Shown: piece after piece, positions 17,478 through 27,799 of the stretch
How the letters are laid out: each line of letters starts with the position of its first letter
Position numbering within the stretch: the stretch's first letter is position 1
Source: Verrucomicrobiota bacterium
Lineage (GTDB): Bacteria > Verrucomicrobiota > Verrucomicrobiia > Verrucomicrobiales > Akkermansiaceae
Direction: 5' to 3'
Length of the DNA: 64,000 bases
Assembly (NCBI GenBank): GCA_026397725.1
Contig: JAPLUI010000332.1
Location: 1-64,000 of the forward strand
The notes under the pieces: generated by a model
What the model saw: only the letters and a program-made list of their open reading frames with translations
Told to the model about the DNA's origin: nothing
Databases searched by the model: none
Program-made: the position numbers and the translations under genes

Positions 17478-19001
17478 ATGAGTTATCTGTTAGGTATCGA
17501 TGTCGGTTCGACCAATCTCAAGGCCGTGCTGTTCGGAACGGACGGCCGCATGGTCGCGAAACATGACGTGGCGACCGAGTGCTGCCATCCCGACCAGGCG
17601 CATCCGGAGTGGGCCGTGTGGCATCCCGAGCAGATCTGGTCGGGCCTCGCTCAGGCGGTCCGCGCCGTAACGTCGGCCGTTGCAGGCGGGGAGATTCTGG
17701 GCGTGGCGGTGACCGGGATGGGCATGGACGGCGTGCCGATCGACCAAGCCGGCAAGTGGCTCTATCCGTTCATCAGTTGGCATTGCCCGAGGACGGCACC
17801 GCAACAGGCCTGGTGGCTTGAGCACATCGGGGCGGACGCACAGTTCGCACGGGGCGGCAATCAGGTCTGGACCTTCAACACCGCGCTGCGGCTGCGGTGG
17901 ATGCAAGAACATGAGCCGGCGATTCTCCGGAAGACTCACAAGTGGCTGTTGATCGAAGACTATGTCAACTTCATGCTGTGCGGCGAAACGGCCACGGACT
18001 ATAGCATGGCCTCGACCACGCTGTTGTTCGATCAGCGGACGCGCAGGTGGAATGACGACTTCCTGCAACGCTCGGGGATTGATCGTGCCCTCCTCTGCGA
18101 GCCGTTGCCGGCAGGTACCTTGATCGGGCGCGTGCATCAGGCGGCGGCCGGGATCACGGGACTCAAGATGGGCACGCCAGTCGTCCTGGGCGGCCACGAC
18201 TACTGCTGCGGCTGCCTGCCGACGGGGGCCTTCGATCCGGGCGTGTTGCTCGATGTGCTCGGGACCTGGGAGATGGTGGTGACGGCCCTGTGCGAGCCGG
18301 TGTTGACGCCCGAGGTGCAGCGCATGGGCGTGGTGGTGGACTCACATGTGGCACGCGATCGTTACGCCGCGATGGGCGCCACGGTGGCTGCGGACATGCT
18401 CGAGTGGTTCAAACGCGAGATCGGTTTGCCATCACCCCCATCATCCTTGTGCGGTGCTGAGAGCGCCTCTGAGTGGGCGCAGCTCATTGACCTCGCCGCA
18501 CAATCGCCGATCGGGAGCAATGGGGTGTTCTTCCTGCCGCACATGTCGGGCAGTTTCTGTCCGGTGCTGGATCCGACCTCGACTGGCGCGTTCGTCGGGT
18601 TGCGCAACATCGCGGGCCGGGGCGACCTGTTCCGTGCGGTCATCGAGGGCTTGAATTATCAATTCCTTGAAATCATCCGGGCCTTCCACCACGCGCTGGG
18701 GGTCCCGAGCGAGAAGATCGTGGTGATCGGCGGGCCGACGAAAAACCGGCTCTGGATGCAGAACAAGGCGGATGTGACCGGCATCGTCGTGGAGGTCCCG
18801 AACCTCGCGGAGGCAGTGCCGTTAGGAGCGGCCATTCTCGCCGGTATCGGCACCGGCGTGTATCGCGATGAGCAGGACGCCTTCAGCCAGGTCTATCGGC
18901 CGGGCACCTTCTATGTGCCCGATCCGCATGCGCAGGATCGCTATCGTGACCTGTACGCACGCTATGAGGTGCTTTATCCCTCACTGAAAACTTTTGCCTA
19001 G
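17478..19001 (+). CDS. FGGY-family carbohydrate kinase
   Basis: Predicted 507 aa; the ATG at 17478 follows an AAAGG ribosome-binding sequence (17468-17472) and begins MSYLLGIDVGSTNLKAVLF, the FGGY N-terminal phosphate motif. GVAVTGMGMDGVPID (about 76-90) is the substrate-loop region, and VVIGGPTKNRLWMQNKADVT (about 415-434) plus EAVPLGAAILAGIG are the FGGY_C ATP-site motifs. It phosphorylates a polyol or ketose, but the sugar cannot be told from sequence; xylulokinase, erythritol kinase and glycerol kinase are all in the superfamily. Last gene of the operon; 16 bp separate it from the UroD-like gene. Together with GldA and GlpD it forms a kinase/dehydrogenase route to a triose or tetrose phosphate. 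Confidence 0.85.
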   Translation: MSYLLGIDVGSTNLKAVLFGTDGRMVAKHDVATECCHPDQAHPEWAVWHPEQIWSGLAQAVRAVTSAVAGGEILGVAVTGMGMDGVPIDQAGKWLYPFISWHCPRTAPQQAWWLEHIGADAQFARGGNQVWTFNTALRLRWMQEHEPAILRKTHKWLLIEDYVNFMLCGETATDYSMASTTLLFDQRTRRWNDDFLQRSGIDRALLCEPLPAGTLIGRVHQAAAGITGLKMGTPVVLGGHDYCCGCLPTGAFDPGVLLDVLGTWEMVVTALCEPVLTPEVQRMGVVVDSHVARDRYAAMGATVAADMLEWFKREIGLPSPPSSLCGAESASEWAQLIDLAAQSPIGSNGVFFLPHMSGSFCPVLDPTSTGAFVGLRNIAGRGDLFRAVIEGLNYQFLEIIRAFHHALGVPSEKIVVIGGPTKNRLWMQNKADVTGIVVEVPNLAEAVPLGAAILAGIGTGVYRDEQDAFSQVYRPGTFYVPDPHAQDRYRDLYARYEVLYPSLKTFA

Positions 19002-19153
19002 ATCTCAGGTAGGACGCAGCCCGTTGTCCATCAAGCGGTAGCCCGGCAGCCTGAAATCCCTTCATTCATCCGCATCAAGGTGCGGAACGTTTCCTGTTCG
19101 CGATTGTCCCAGTCCCCATGGCGCCTCGAGCAACCATGCGGCATGCTCGCCGT

Positions 19154-19999
19154 TCATTGCTGACGCATCAGTGCGAATTTCACCAGCCTGTCCGCTTGCT
19201 GGCGAATCTCGGCAAGCTGGGCCTTCGTCGGCTCCTTGCCTTCCTCGATCACCATCGCATTGCGCAGGCCCGAGAGAATGTCCCGCATCTCAAGGTAATT
19301 CGCACGCTCGGAGATCCGCGGCTCCAAGCCCGCCACTGACTCGGTGTAATAGTCCGCAATGTCCTCACGCAGCACCTTGCGGGCCCGCTCCGGCGAGAAC
19401 TGCTTGTCCACCGCCGCCGCCGCCACCTCCAGCGCCCGGATCCATCCGCCCAACGAAATCAAAACCGACAGGTCGGCGTCTTTCAGCGTCTTGAGTTCCT
19501 CCTCCACATCCTTTTGCGTCGCACTGAGTTCCGCCTTCAGTTGCGCGACATTCCCCTTCTTCGCGCTATCTAGCAAACTCGCCGAATGCCGGTTGACCCG
19601 CTCGCCGGCGCCAAGCGCCTTGCCGTAGCGGGTCAGATCCTTGGCCAGCTCCTCCACCTTTTCCATCTGCCCGGCCTGCACCACCAGGAAGCCATCGGCG
19701 ATGAGAAACCCCAGCTCAATTGCCAGATCCGCCCGATCCAACGGCATCCGCGCCGGCATCTTGCGCGCCACCTCCGTCATCGGGATCGGCATCAGAAACT
19801 GCAAGGTATCGAACACCTTGGCAATCGAAGGGGCGGTGAATTCATTGATCCCCAGTTCCTCGCGCAGGTGGCTCAGCGCATCGTCGGGCAGCTCGCCCGC
19901 CTCCTTCGCTGGCGTGGCAGCCCCACTCACTTCCGCCGCCGCCAGCGGCAAACACAGCACCGCGAAAACTCCCGCAAACCCAAGTACACTTCGTTTCAC
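19154..19999 (-). CDS. secreted helical protein of unknown function
   Basis: Predicted 281 aa if the GTG at 19999 is the start; this gives a signal peptide (VKRSVLGFAGVFAVLCLPLA, cleaved near AAA). An upstream in-frame ATG (20167) would put about 56 basic, low-complexity residues in front, which looks like spacer. The mature part is almost all helix with no recognisable catalytic motif (EELAKDLTRYGKALGAGERV; IADYYTESVAGLEPRISERA). It resembles small secreted alpha-helical proteins restricted to the PVC group. It is divergent from yebC. I do not recognise a function. Confidence 0.6.
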   Translation of the reverse strand: MKRSVLGFAGVFAVLCLPLAAAEVSGAATPAKEAGELPDDALSHLREELGINEFTAPSIAKVFDTLQFLMPIPMTEVARKMPARMPLDRADLAIELGFLIADGFLVVQAGQMEKVEELAKDLTRYGKALGAGERVNRHSASLLDSAKKGNVAQLKAELSATQKDVEEELKTLKDADLSVLISLGGWIRALEVAAAAVDKQFSPERARKVLREDIADYYTESVAGLEPRISERANYLEMRDILSGLRNAMVIEEGKEPTKAQLAEIRQQADRLVKFALMRQQ

Positions 20000-20313
20000 G
20001 GTGCCAGTGTGCCACCGTTCGACCCACTTCGCAACCCGCAAATGCCGCCTCCCGTGTCGCCCCCGAAAAAATCGTTGAAAAATCGTTTGCCAAACCCCTG
20101 AAGATGCGTCAGAGTCCGCCTTGTTGGAACGCACGGAGCGTTGGTTCGCGTTGTATTGCCGAATCACCCGCAGGATTCATCCCCACCTGTTCCGCCACCT
20201 CGGCACTCCCACCCGCCGTATTCCTGCCATACTGTCACCCCCGGTTCACGGCTCCCCAGGCCCGTTTCCCGGTTCCTCAATTCCCTTCAATTCCAAACCT
20301 ACACAGCTCCCCC

Positions 20314-21066
20314 ATGTCCGGTCACAACAAGTGGTCCAAGGTCAAACACATCAAGGCCCGCGTCGATGCCATCAAAGGCCGGGTCTTCAGCAAGTGCGCC
20401 CATGAAATCGCCCTCGCCGCCCGCGCCGGTGGCGGCGACCTCAATACCAACGCCCGCCTCCGCACCGCCATCGATTGCGCCAAAGCCGTGTCCACGCCCC
20501 GTGAGAACATCGAACGCGCCATCAAGAAAGGCACCGGCGAACTCGGCGGCGAGGCCATCCAGGAAGTGACCTACGAAGGCTACGGCCCCGCCGGCATCGC
20601 CTTCATCATCGAAATGGCCACCGACAACCTCAACCGCTCCGCCGCCGACCTCCGCTCGATTTTCACCAAAAACGGCGGCAGCATCGCCACCCTCGGCAGC
20701 GTCTCCTACCAATTCGACCGCAAAGGCGAAATCCGCATCAACGCCCAGGGCATTCCCGCCGATCACATCATGGAAGCCGCCATCGAGGCCGGTGCCGATG
20801 ACGTCCAAAGCGATCCGGACGAACACCTCATCCTCACCGCTCCCAACGAACTCGGCACCGTGGCCAAGGCCCTCCGCGACGCCGGTTTCCAGCCCAGCTC
20901 GGAACAACACGTCTCCATCCCCCAACTTCCCAGCATCATCAACAATCTGGCCATCGCCCGGCAGGTCATCAAACTTTACGACCTGCTCGAGGACTACCCG
21001 GACACCCTCAACGTCTTCACCAACTTCGAGGTGGCGGACGAGTTGCTAGACCAACTCGAAGCCTGA
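20314..21066 (+). CDS. yebC: YebC/PmpR family translation/transcription factor
   Basis: Predicted 250 aa, normal for the family. The start MSGHNKWSKVKHIKARVDAI is diagnostic; the 70 upstream in-frame codons are spacer. Family motifs TPRENIERAIKKGTGE, YEGYGPAGIAFIIE and the three-domain fold are complete. YebC proteins act in translation through difficult sequences (TACO1-like) and were earlier described as DNA-binding regulators. It precedes rho by about 105 bp on the same strand. Confidence 0.97.
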   Translation: MSGHNKWSKVKHIKARVDAIKGRVFSKCAHEIALAARAGGGDLNTNARLRTAIDCAKAVSTPRENIERAIKKGTGELGGEAIQEVTYEGYGPAGIAFIIEMATDNLNRSAADLRSIFTKNGGSIATLGSVSYQFDRKGEIRINAQGIPADHIMEAAIEAGADDVQSDPDEHLILTAPNELGTVAKALRDAGFQPSSEQHVSIPQLPSIINNLAIARQVIKLYDLLEDYPDTLNVFTNFEVADELLDQLEA

Positions 21067-21171
21067 TTCTGCCGACCCCGGAGCACGGCTACCAACGAAC
21101 GGCAGCCGCCCCATCTCACCAGCTCACCCTTGCAATCCCGCGCCAGACGCACCCACCAGACCCAATCCCGA

Positions 21172-23157
<1,986 letters not shown>

Positions 23158-23187
23158 TTCCCCACTCCGCACCACCCGCCGCCACGC

Positions 23188-23490
23188 ATGACCACCGACA
23201 ACGAGCCTCCCATCGAAGTCGAAGTCCTTGAAATCGACGGCGTCGCCCCACCCAAGCCCAGGGCCGCTGATGGCATCGATCCTGACGGCGAGTCCGCCGC
23301 CGGTCATGCCTGGACCAATTGGCAGCGCTGGCCCGGCCAGGTCCGCCACCTGCATCCCCTGTGGTGGCCGGTGCTGGTGGTGGGTGGCGGCCTCCTCCTG
23401 GTCATCATCCTAACACTCGTCTTGATCCTCGGCACGCTCCTCGTCATCTTCCGCATCATTCGCAACCTGCTCAGAGCCTTGTTCTCGTGA
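23188..23490 (+). CDS. small single-span membrane protein of unknown function
   Basis: Predicted 100 aa, 30 bp after rho and probably co-transcribed. Residues 1-58 are acidic/Pro-rich and cytoplasmic-looking (EVEVLEIDGVAPPKP). Residues 59-88 form one long hydrophobic helix (WWPVLVVGGGLLLVIILTLV), with basic residues after it (RIIRNLLRALFS). No family recognised. The short spacing and codon use like its neighbours support it being real. Confidence 0.6.
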   Translation: MTTDNEPPIEVEVLEIDGVAPPKPRAADGIDPDGESAAGHAWTNWQRWPGQVRHLHPLWWPVLVVGGGLLLVIILTLVLILGTLLVIFRIIRNLLRALFS

Positions 23491-24119
23491 GTGCGAATCA
23501 ATGACCGGCCGAGCATGCCAAGGCCACCAATCGCAACGCCGCGGGCGGCGTTGCGGGGAGCACCCGCGCCCCGCCCAATACCGTTCGCATCGCACTGGAG
23601 GACAGCCGTCTCGGCTGGCAGGGAAGACGTGCGTCCCGCCTGTCGTCTTGGCTCAAGCCGCGCCAAGAGATTCCCTGTGCTCGCTGAATTGCTCCGAATC
23701 GAGGTACCACTCCAAAGAATTCACGACAGCAGGCGAGCAATAGAGTCGATTCTCGGGATTTCATCACTCAGGGCCCGTTCAATCGGCAATCAACGGGCAG
23801 CTTCAGCAGGGTCACTCCCGTGCATCCATGCGCCGTGTCCCGCACCACCCGCCAGCGGTCGCGACAAATCCGTGGACGATCATCCACAAACCGGTCGCGA
23901 CCCGTTGCCGGCCAAGGATGTTTTCCAAGTCCGAATTGCGCATGATTCCATCGGGCGGAGTGCTGCAAGGCCGCCTCTGCCCAGACGGCATGGCCCACTC
24001 CAAGCCTGAAAATTTCGCTTTATGCGCCGCTCGTTCCGGCGCATGCTGCCGCCGTTGCCCCGAGCGGATCAAGCCCCCGCACCCCTCTTCGCCGCTTCCT
24101 AACATCCAAGCCCCCTCCC
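23491..24119. other. 629-bp spacer without a recognisable gene; contains hairpins
   Basis: I see no coding region I can defend here. It contains a perfect 11-bp hairpin (23532-23555, CGCAACGCCGC/GCGGCGTTGCG) 42 bp after the small membrane protein gene, without a U-run. It also contains a 6-bp stem with a TCT loop (23603-23617, CAGCCG TCT CGGCTG) of the variable-stem palindrome family found elsewhere in the window. The promoter of lutB should lie near its right end. Confidence 0.5.
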
Positions 24120-25529
24120 ATGTTCGGCACCCAGCTCATTGACGAATACGCCCGCCACATCTCCGACGAGAAACAGGCCTCGGTCCTCAACGGCTCCTCG
24201 GCAGGCACGGAGAAACGCTATCAGGTGCTGTACCGCGACTATGCCGATCCTGACGCGCTGCGCCGCCTGGCCGGCACCATCAAGGACCACACCCTGCATC
24301 ATCTCGGCGACTATCTGGCCAAGGCGGAACAAGCGCTGCTCCAGCGCGGCGCGCAGGTCCACTTCGCGGCCACCGATGCGGACGCCCGCGACACCATCCT
24401 GACCATCCTCCGCCAGCACCAGGTCACCCGCCTGACCAAATCAAAATCCATGGCCGCAGAGGAAATCCATCTCAATCCGTTCCTGATTGAAAACGGCATC
24501 GAGTGCCTGGAATCCGACCTCGGCGAGTTCATCATCCAACTCGACAACGACATCCCGTCGCACATCGTCAAGCCCATCATTCACAAGAACCGCCGCGAAA
24601 TCGCCACCACGTTCCTGCGCGAAGGCATCGCGACGGATTACAACGACGACCCGGAAACCATCACCCGCCGCGCCCGCGTGTTCCTGCGGCGAAAATACCT
24701 GGCGGCTCAGGCCTGCATCACCGGCGTGAACTTCCTCTGCGCCGACACCGGCCGCATGGTCATCGTCACCAACGAGGGCAACTCGCGCTTCGGCATGGCC
24801 CCGGTGCCGCTGCACATCGCGCTCGTCGGCATCGAAAAGCTCATTCCCGGCGAACCAGACCTCGCGGTGTTCCTGAATCTGTTAGGCCGCTCCGCCACGG
24901 CCCAACAACTCACCGTCTATACCGAGTTCATCAACGGCCCGCGGGCGGCCACCCAGCCGGACGGGCCGGCCCACCTGCATGTGGTCTTCCTCGACAACGG
25001 CCGCACCAACGTGCTCGCCTCCAAGTGCCGCGAAATCCTCCGCTGCATCCGCTGTGGCGCTTGTCAGAACATCTGCCCGATCTATCGCCAGGCCTCGGGT
25101 CATGCCTATCGCTCCCCTTATGGCGGGCCCATCGGCGCGGTGCTCTCGCCGCTGCTCTTCGGCGACCGCTTCCCCGAGTTCGCCGATCTGCCGAAAGCCT
25201 CGACTCTGTGCGGGGCCTGCAATGAGGTCTGCCCGGTCAACATCCCCATTCCCGACCTGTTGCTGCGCCTGCGGGACAAGGCCAAGCGTGCCGCCATCCA
25301 CTCACCCGCAGCGATTCCCATGGCACCCTTTGCCACCCTGGCCACCTCCCCCACGCTGTGGCGTGCCGCCATGACCATGTCCAAGGCGATGAACTTCCTG
25401 CCCATCCAAGTCGCCCCCATCAAACCGCTCCAGGACTGGCTCGGCCAGCGCTCACTCCCCCCCTCCACCGGCGGCGATTTCCGCAAGTGGATGAAAGCCA
25501 GACACAAGGCGAAAGGTCATGAGTTATGA
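24120..25529 (+). CDS. lutB: LutB/LldF-type iron-sulfur protein of L-lactate oxidation
   Basis: Predicted 469 aa, close to LutB. The N-terminal LUD-like domain (about 60-290; TKSKSMAAEEIHLNPFLIEN, TNEGNSRFGMAPVPLHIALV) is followed by two 4Fe-4S motifs: CIRCGACQNICP (about 309-320) and CGACNEVCP (about 366-374). In the LutABC complex LutB carries electrons during L-lactate to pyruvate oxidation. The last codons (GHEL-stop) run into the heptamer array at 25523. lutC follows 169 bp downstream; no lutA is present on either side. Confidence 0.92.
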   Translation: MFGTQLIDEYARHISDEKQASVLNGSSAGTEKRYQVLYRDYADPDALRRLAGTIKDHTLHHLGDYLAKAEQALLQRGAQVHFAATDADARDTILTILRQHQVTRLTKSKSMAAEEIHLNPFLIENGIECLESDLGEFIIQLDNDIPSHIVKPIIHKNRREIATTFLREGIATDYNDDPETITRRARVFLRRKYLAAQACITGVNFLCADTGRMVIVTNEGNSRFGMAPVPLHIALVGIEKLIPGEPDLAVFLNLLGRSATAQQLTVYTEFINGPRAATQPDGPAHLHVVFLDNGRTNVLASKCREILRCIRCGACQNICPIYRQASGHAYRSPYGGPIGAVLSPLLFGDRFPEFADLPKASTLCGACNEVCPVNIPIPDLLLRLRDKAKRAAIHSPAAIPMAPFATLATSPTLWRAAMTMSKAMNFLPIQVAPIKPLQDWLGQRSLPPSTGGDFRKWMKARHKAKGHEL

Positions 25530-25571
25530 GTCATAAGTTATGGGTTATGAGTTATGGGTTATGAGTTATGG
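25523..25571. repeat. heptanucleotide tandem array (GTTATGA/GTTATGG)
   Basis: Seven consecutive 7-mers: GTTATGA, GTCATAA, then GTTATGG and GTTATGA alternating. The first unit supplies the last Leu codon and the TGA of lutB. About 20 bp further on, ATCACCCATGACCCTTCAACC carries related words in inverse orientation, so the lutB-lutC transcript could fold here. The unit length matches the arrays at 41371 and 46979. Confidence 0.8.
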
Positions 25572-25698
25572 GCAAAAGATGGCATCGCTCTTCAGCTCAT
25601 CACCCATGACCCTTCAACCCATGGCCCATGACTTCCCCCATGCCGGCTTGGCCTATCTGCTACGTAACTTCCCAACCAACTAACCGCTCCTCCCCCCA

Positions 25699-26307
25699 AT
25701 GTCCCGCGCTGCCATTTTCAAGAACATCGAAGCCGCCACCGCCGCAGTGAAAACCAAATCCGCGTACCCGGATTATGCTGCCGCCATCACTCACTCCGCG
25801 CCGAAACTCGCAGGCTCGGATCGGTTGGAGATCTTTTCCAGAAACCTGGCGGCGGTCAACGGCCGGACCATGCATGCCGTGGCGGAATTGTTGGAGTTCC
25901 TAACGGCCTCCGGGCAGCGCCACGGGTATTGCGATCCGGTGCTTTACGAGCGCGTCGGTGCCCCGCTGGTCGCGGCCGGCTTGACGGTGGAAACCGAATA
26001 CGACCGCACCCGTTATGATGACTATCAGTTCGGCATCACGCGGGCCAGCGGGGCCATTGCCGAGTCCGGCACGCTGATCCTTGATGACCACCGCACTTCG
26101 CGCCGACTCGCCGCGCTATCGCCCTGGGTTCACGTTGCGGTGTTGGAGCGTGCCGAAATCCACCTCACGATTGCCGATGCCCTTGCCGTCCTTGGGGATT
26201 CCCCCAACATCATCTGGGTCACGGGCCCCTCGAAAACCGCCGATGTGGAGGGCATCCTCATTGAGGGCGTCCACGGCCCCGGCGAACAAATCGCCCTCGT
26301 GCTGTGA
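25699..26307 (+). CDS. lutC: LutC/LldG-type LUD-domain protein of L-lactate oxidation
   Basis: Predicted 202 aa. The LUD-domain signature is intact: ITRASGAIAESGTLILDD (about 114-131) and the C-terminal GPSKTADVEGILIEGVHGPG (about 176-195). It forms a complex with LutA and LutB. It is downstream of lutB, separated by the heptamer array. After its stop (26307) the DNA becomes pseudogenic. Confidence 0.92.
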   Translation: MSRAAIFKNIEAATAAVKTKSAYPDYAAAITHSAPKLAGSDRLEIFSRNLAAVNGRTMHAVAELLEFLTASGQRHGYCDPVLYERVGAPLVAAGLTVETEYDRTRYDDYQFGITRASGAIAESGTLILDDHRTSRRLAALSPWVHVAVLERAEIHLTIADALAVLGDSPNIIWVTGPSKTADVEGILIEGVHGPGEQIALVL

Positions 26308-26618
26308 GGTCGGCCCCACCAGGAACGACACTTCACTGTTCCTGATCCCGACGGGAAATGAGTTCTCAACAGGACTGGATTGGCGTGAGGGTGCCGTTCT
26401 ATCGGAGTTGAATCCGCTCACCGTTCGCCACGGCTCGGATCGTTTGCCCGGCAGTGAGTTACCCGTTCAGCAAGGGCTCTGCGAGCAACGTGCCGAGCAA
26501 GCGGTCCATCACCCGCTCCAGCTTCCTCGCGCCGAATTTCTCACTGAAGCCCTCGCGCAGGATGAGTTCCTCGGCGCTCTCATCCAGTTCCACCGTCACG
26601 CCGCGAACGTGGGCGTGG

Positions 26619-26663
26619 CTGCCGCGTCCCGCGGCAGGCCGTGATTGCGGCGTCTCGCCGCAA
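26619..26663. repeat. paired palindrome insert in the ClpB-like pseudogene
   Basis: Two hairpins in tandem: CTGCCGCG-TCC-CGCGGCAG (26619-26637) and TTGCGGCG-TCT-CGCCGCAA (26645-26663). Read on the minus strand they give CGETPQSRPAAGRG in frame with the flanking ClpB residues. The same two-hairpin composite, with other stem sequences, occurs at 30923-30966. Confidence 0.75.
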
Positions 26664-26820
26664 TTCTCCTCTTCCACCTGCGGCGTCAACGTCCGAAACC
26701 TCACCGCCGCACACGCCTGGCCCACCAAATCCAGCGCCTTGGCCGGCAGTCGGAAATCCGGCAGATAGCGGATCGACCATTCCACTGCCGCCCGCAGTGC
26801 GGCTTCATCGAGCGCCACGG

Positions 26821-27101
26821 TAGGGCCGGGGCGGCCGCGCCCCGCCCTGACTTACCCTGAGGGCGCGGTGTGAATGCAATGGTCATCGGAACGCGAATTT
26901 CTTTCTCTTTCCATTCACCACCCATTCGCACCGCCATTCGGCGGACAGTGGGCGGACCGGGCCGGATCCGCCCTACCACCACACCGTCCCTCTCGATGCT
27001 CTGTAGCGGCGCGTCTATGACCGCCGGACTTTTCTCCAAACGACCACGCCACCCCGCCTTCGCAAGAAAGTCAGCGACGTTCATAGAGACGCCGCTACAA
27101 T
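26821..27101. repeat. block of three palindromic inserts in the ClpB-like pseudogene
   Basis: It holds a GC-rich hairpin at 26822-26848 (GGGGCG/CGCCCC), a hairpin at 26950-26973 (GGGCGGA/TCCGCCC) and a 98-bp palindromic element at 27002-27099. The ends of the last are exact inverted repeats (TGTAGCGGCG / CGCCGCTACA) and it encloses TTTTCTCC and GAAAGTC words also seen in the copies at 27206 and 27422. The block replaces the ClpB segment between GATT and LDEAALRAAV. Confidence 0.65.
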
Positions 27102-27205
27102 TTCCAATTCGTGGTCGCCCCGATCACGCGGATCGCACCACGGGCCAGCGCCGGCTTGAGGATGTTCGCCGCGTCCATGTTGCCCCCCGCCTTGCCCGCC
27201 CCCAA

Positions 27206-27313
27206 GGAGCGTGGGAGTCTCGCCCACATGCCAATGAAACGCGAAAGTCAAGCGGCCCACGTCGCACCTCTTTCTCCACTCATTGGCAGGGCGGTTCGGA
27301 GACCGCCCCTCCA
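27206..27313. repeat. about 108-bp three-hairpin palindromic element, copy A
   Basis: Hairpin 1 is at 27211-27227 (GTGGGAG-TCT-CGCCCAC). The long central palindrome has TGCCAATGA (27229-27237) and TCATTGGCA (27280-27288) ends. Hairpin 3 is GGGCGGT/ACCGCCC (27289-27308), followed by CTCC. It sits between ClpB residues IDEIH and GAGKAGGNMDAAN. The reading frame before and after is the same, but a TGA lies inside. Confidence 0.8.
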
Positions 27314-27421
27314 GTGAATCTCATCGATGAAAAGAATCGGCTTCGGCTCCTGCGACGCCTCGCGCACCAATGCTTCCACCCGCTCCTCGAATTCTCCCCG
27401 ATATTTCGTCCCCGCCTTCAC

Positions 27422-27529
27422 GGAGCGTGGGCGTCTCGCCCACCTGCCAATGAATAGAGAAAGTCCGGCGGCGCAAGCCGTATCTTTTTCTCCACCCATT
27501 GGCATGGTGGACAGAATGTCCACCCTCCT
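27422..27529. repeat. about 108-bp three-hairpin palindromic element, copy B
   Basis: Same layout as copy A: GTGGGCG-TCT-CGCCCAC (27427-27443), TGCCAATG (27445-27452) with CATTGGCA (27497-27504), then GGTGGACA-GAA-TGTCCACC (27506-27524) and CTCC. It interrupts the ClpB D1 domain just before KAGTKYRGEFEER and is open in the ClpB frame, encoding GLSLFIGRWARRPRSV. Copy A read in the same frame gives LSRFIGMWARLPRS. Confidence 0.82.
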
Positions 27530-27799
27530 CACCGCCGGCCGACCCAACGCATCCGGCAACCTGCCCTCCGCCAGCAATTGCGCAAAGCCCTCGACGATCC
27601 CGGTCTTGCCCACACCCGGCTCGCCTATCAATATCAAATTGTTCTTCCGGCTTTGCAGCAGGATCCGGGTGATTTTCAGCATCCCATCCCGGCGGCCGAT
27701 CAAGGGCGGCAGACCCCCTTCGCCGCCAAGTCCTTAAGATTCCGCCCCAAGTGCTCCAATGCGGATAATCCTCGCTTTTTCTGGTCTTCCGTCTCTCAC

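Larger units (their letters stand above)
26459..27760 (-). pseudogene. broken ClpB/ClpC-like AAA+ chaperone gene carrying palindromic inserts
   Basis: On the minus strand the order is: EHLGRNLKDLAAKG, a frameshift, then LPPLIGRRDGMLKITRIL, Walker A LIGEPGVGKTGIVEGFAQLL, KYRGEFEERVEALVREA, Walker B ILFIDEIH, NMDAANILKPALARGAIRVI plus GATT, then LDEAALRAAVEWSIRYLPDF, and finally the ClpB C-terminus (LREGFSEKFGARKLERVMDR). The N-terminal domain, much of D1's end, the middle domain and the D2 ATPase are missing. At least four palindromic inserts lie between otherwise contiguous motifs. A TGA in the 27206-27313 insert, a TAG near 27098 and the frameshift near 27715 make it non-functional. Confidence 0.85.

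Noticed and set aside
20104..20313. In-frame 70-codon extension upstream of yebC
   Set aside because: Family N-terminus MSGHNKWS is at 20314; the extension is Pro-rich spacer.
25523..25571. Heptamer array considered as a CRISPR-like array
   Set aside because: Units are 7 bp with no spacers and no cas genes apart from a solitary Cas4-like domain fused to DUF2779.
26459..27760. Treating the ClpB-like locus as a working gene with peptide inserts
   Set aside because: A frameshift near 27715, a TGA in copy A, a TAG near 27098 and loss of the D2 ATPase exclude function.
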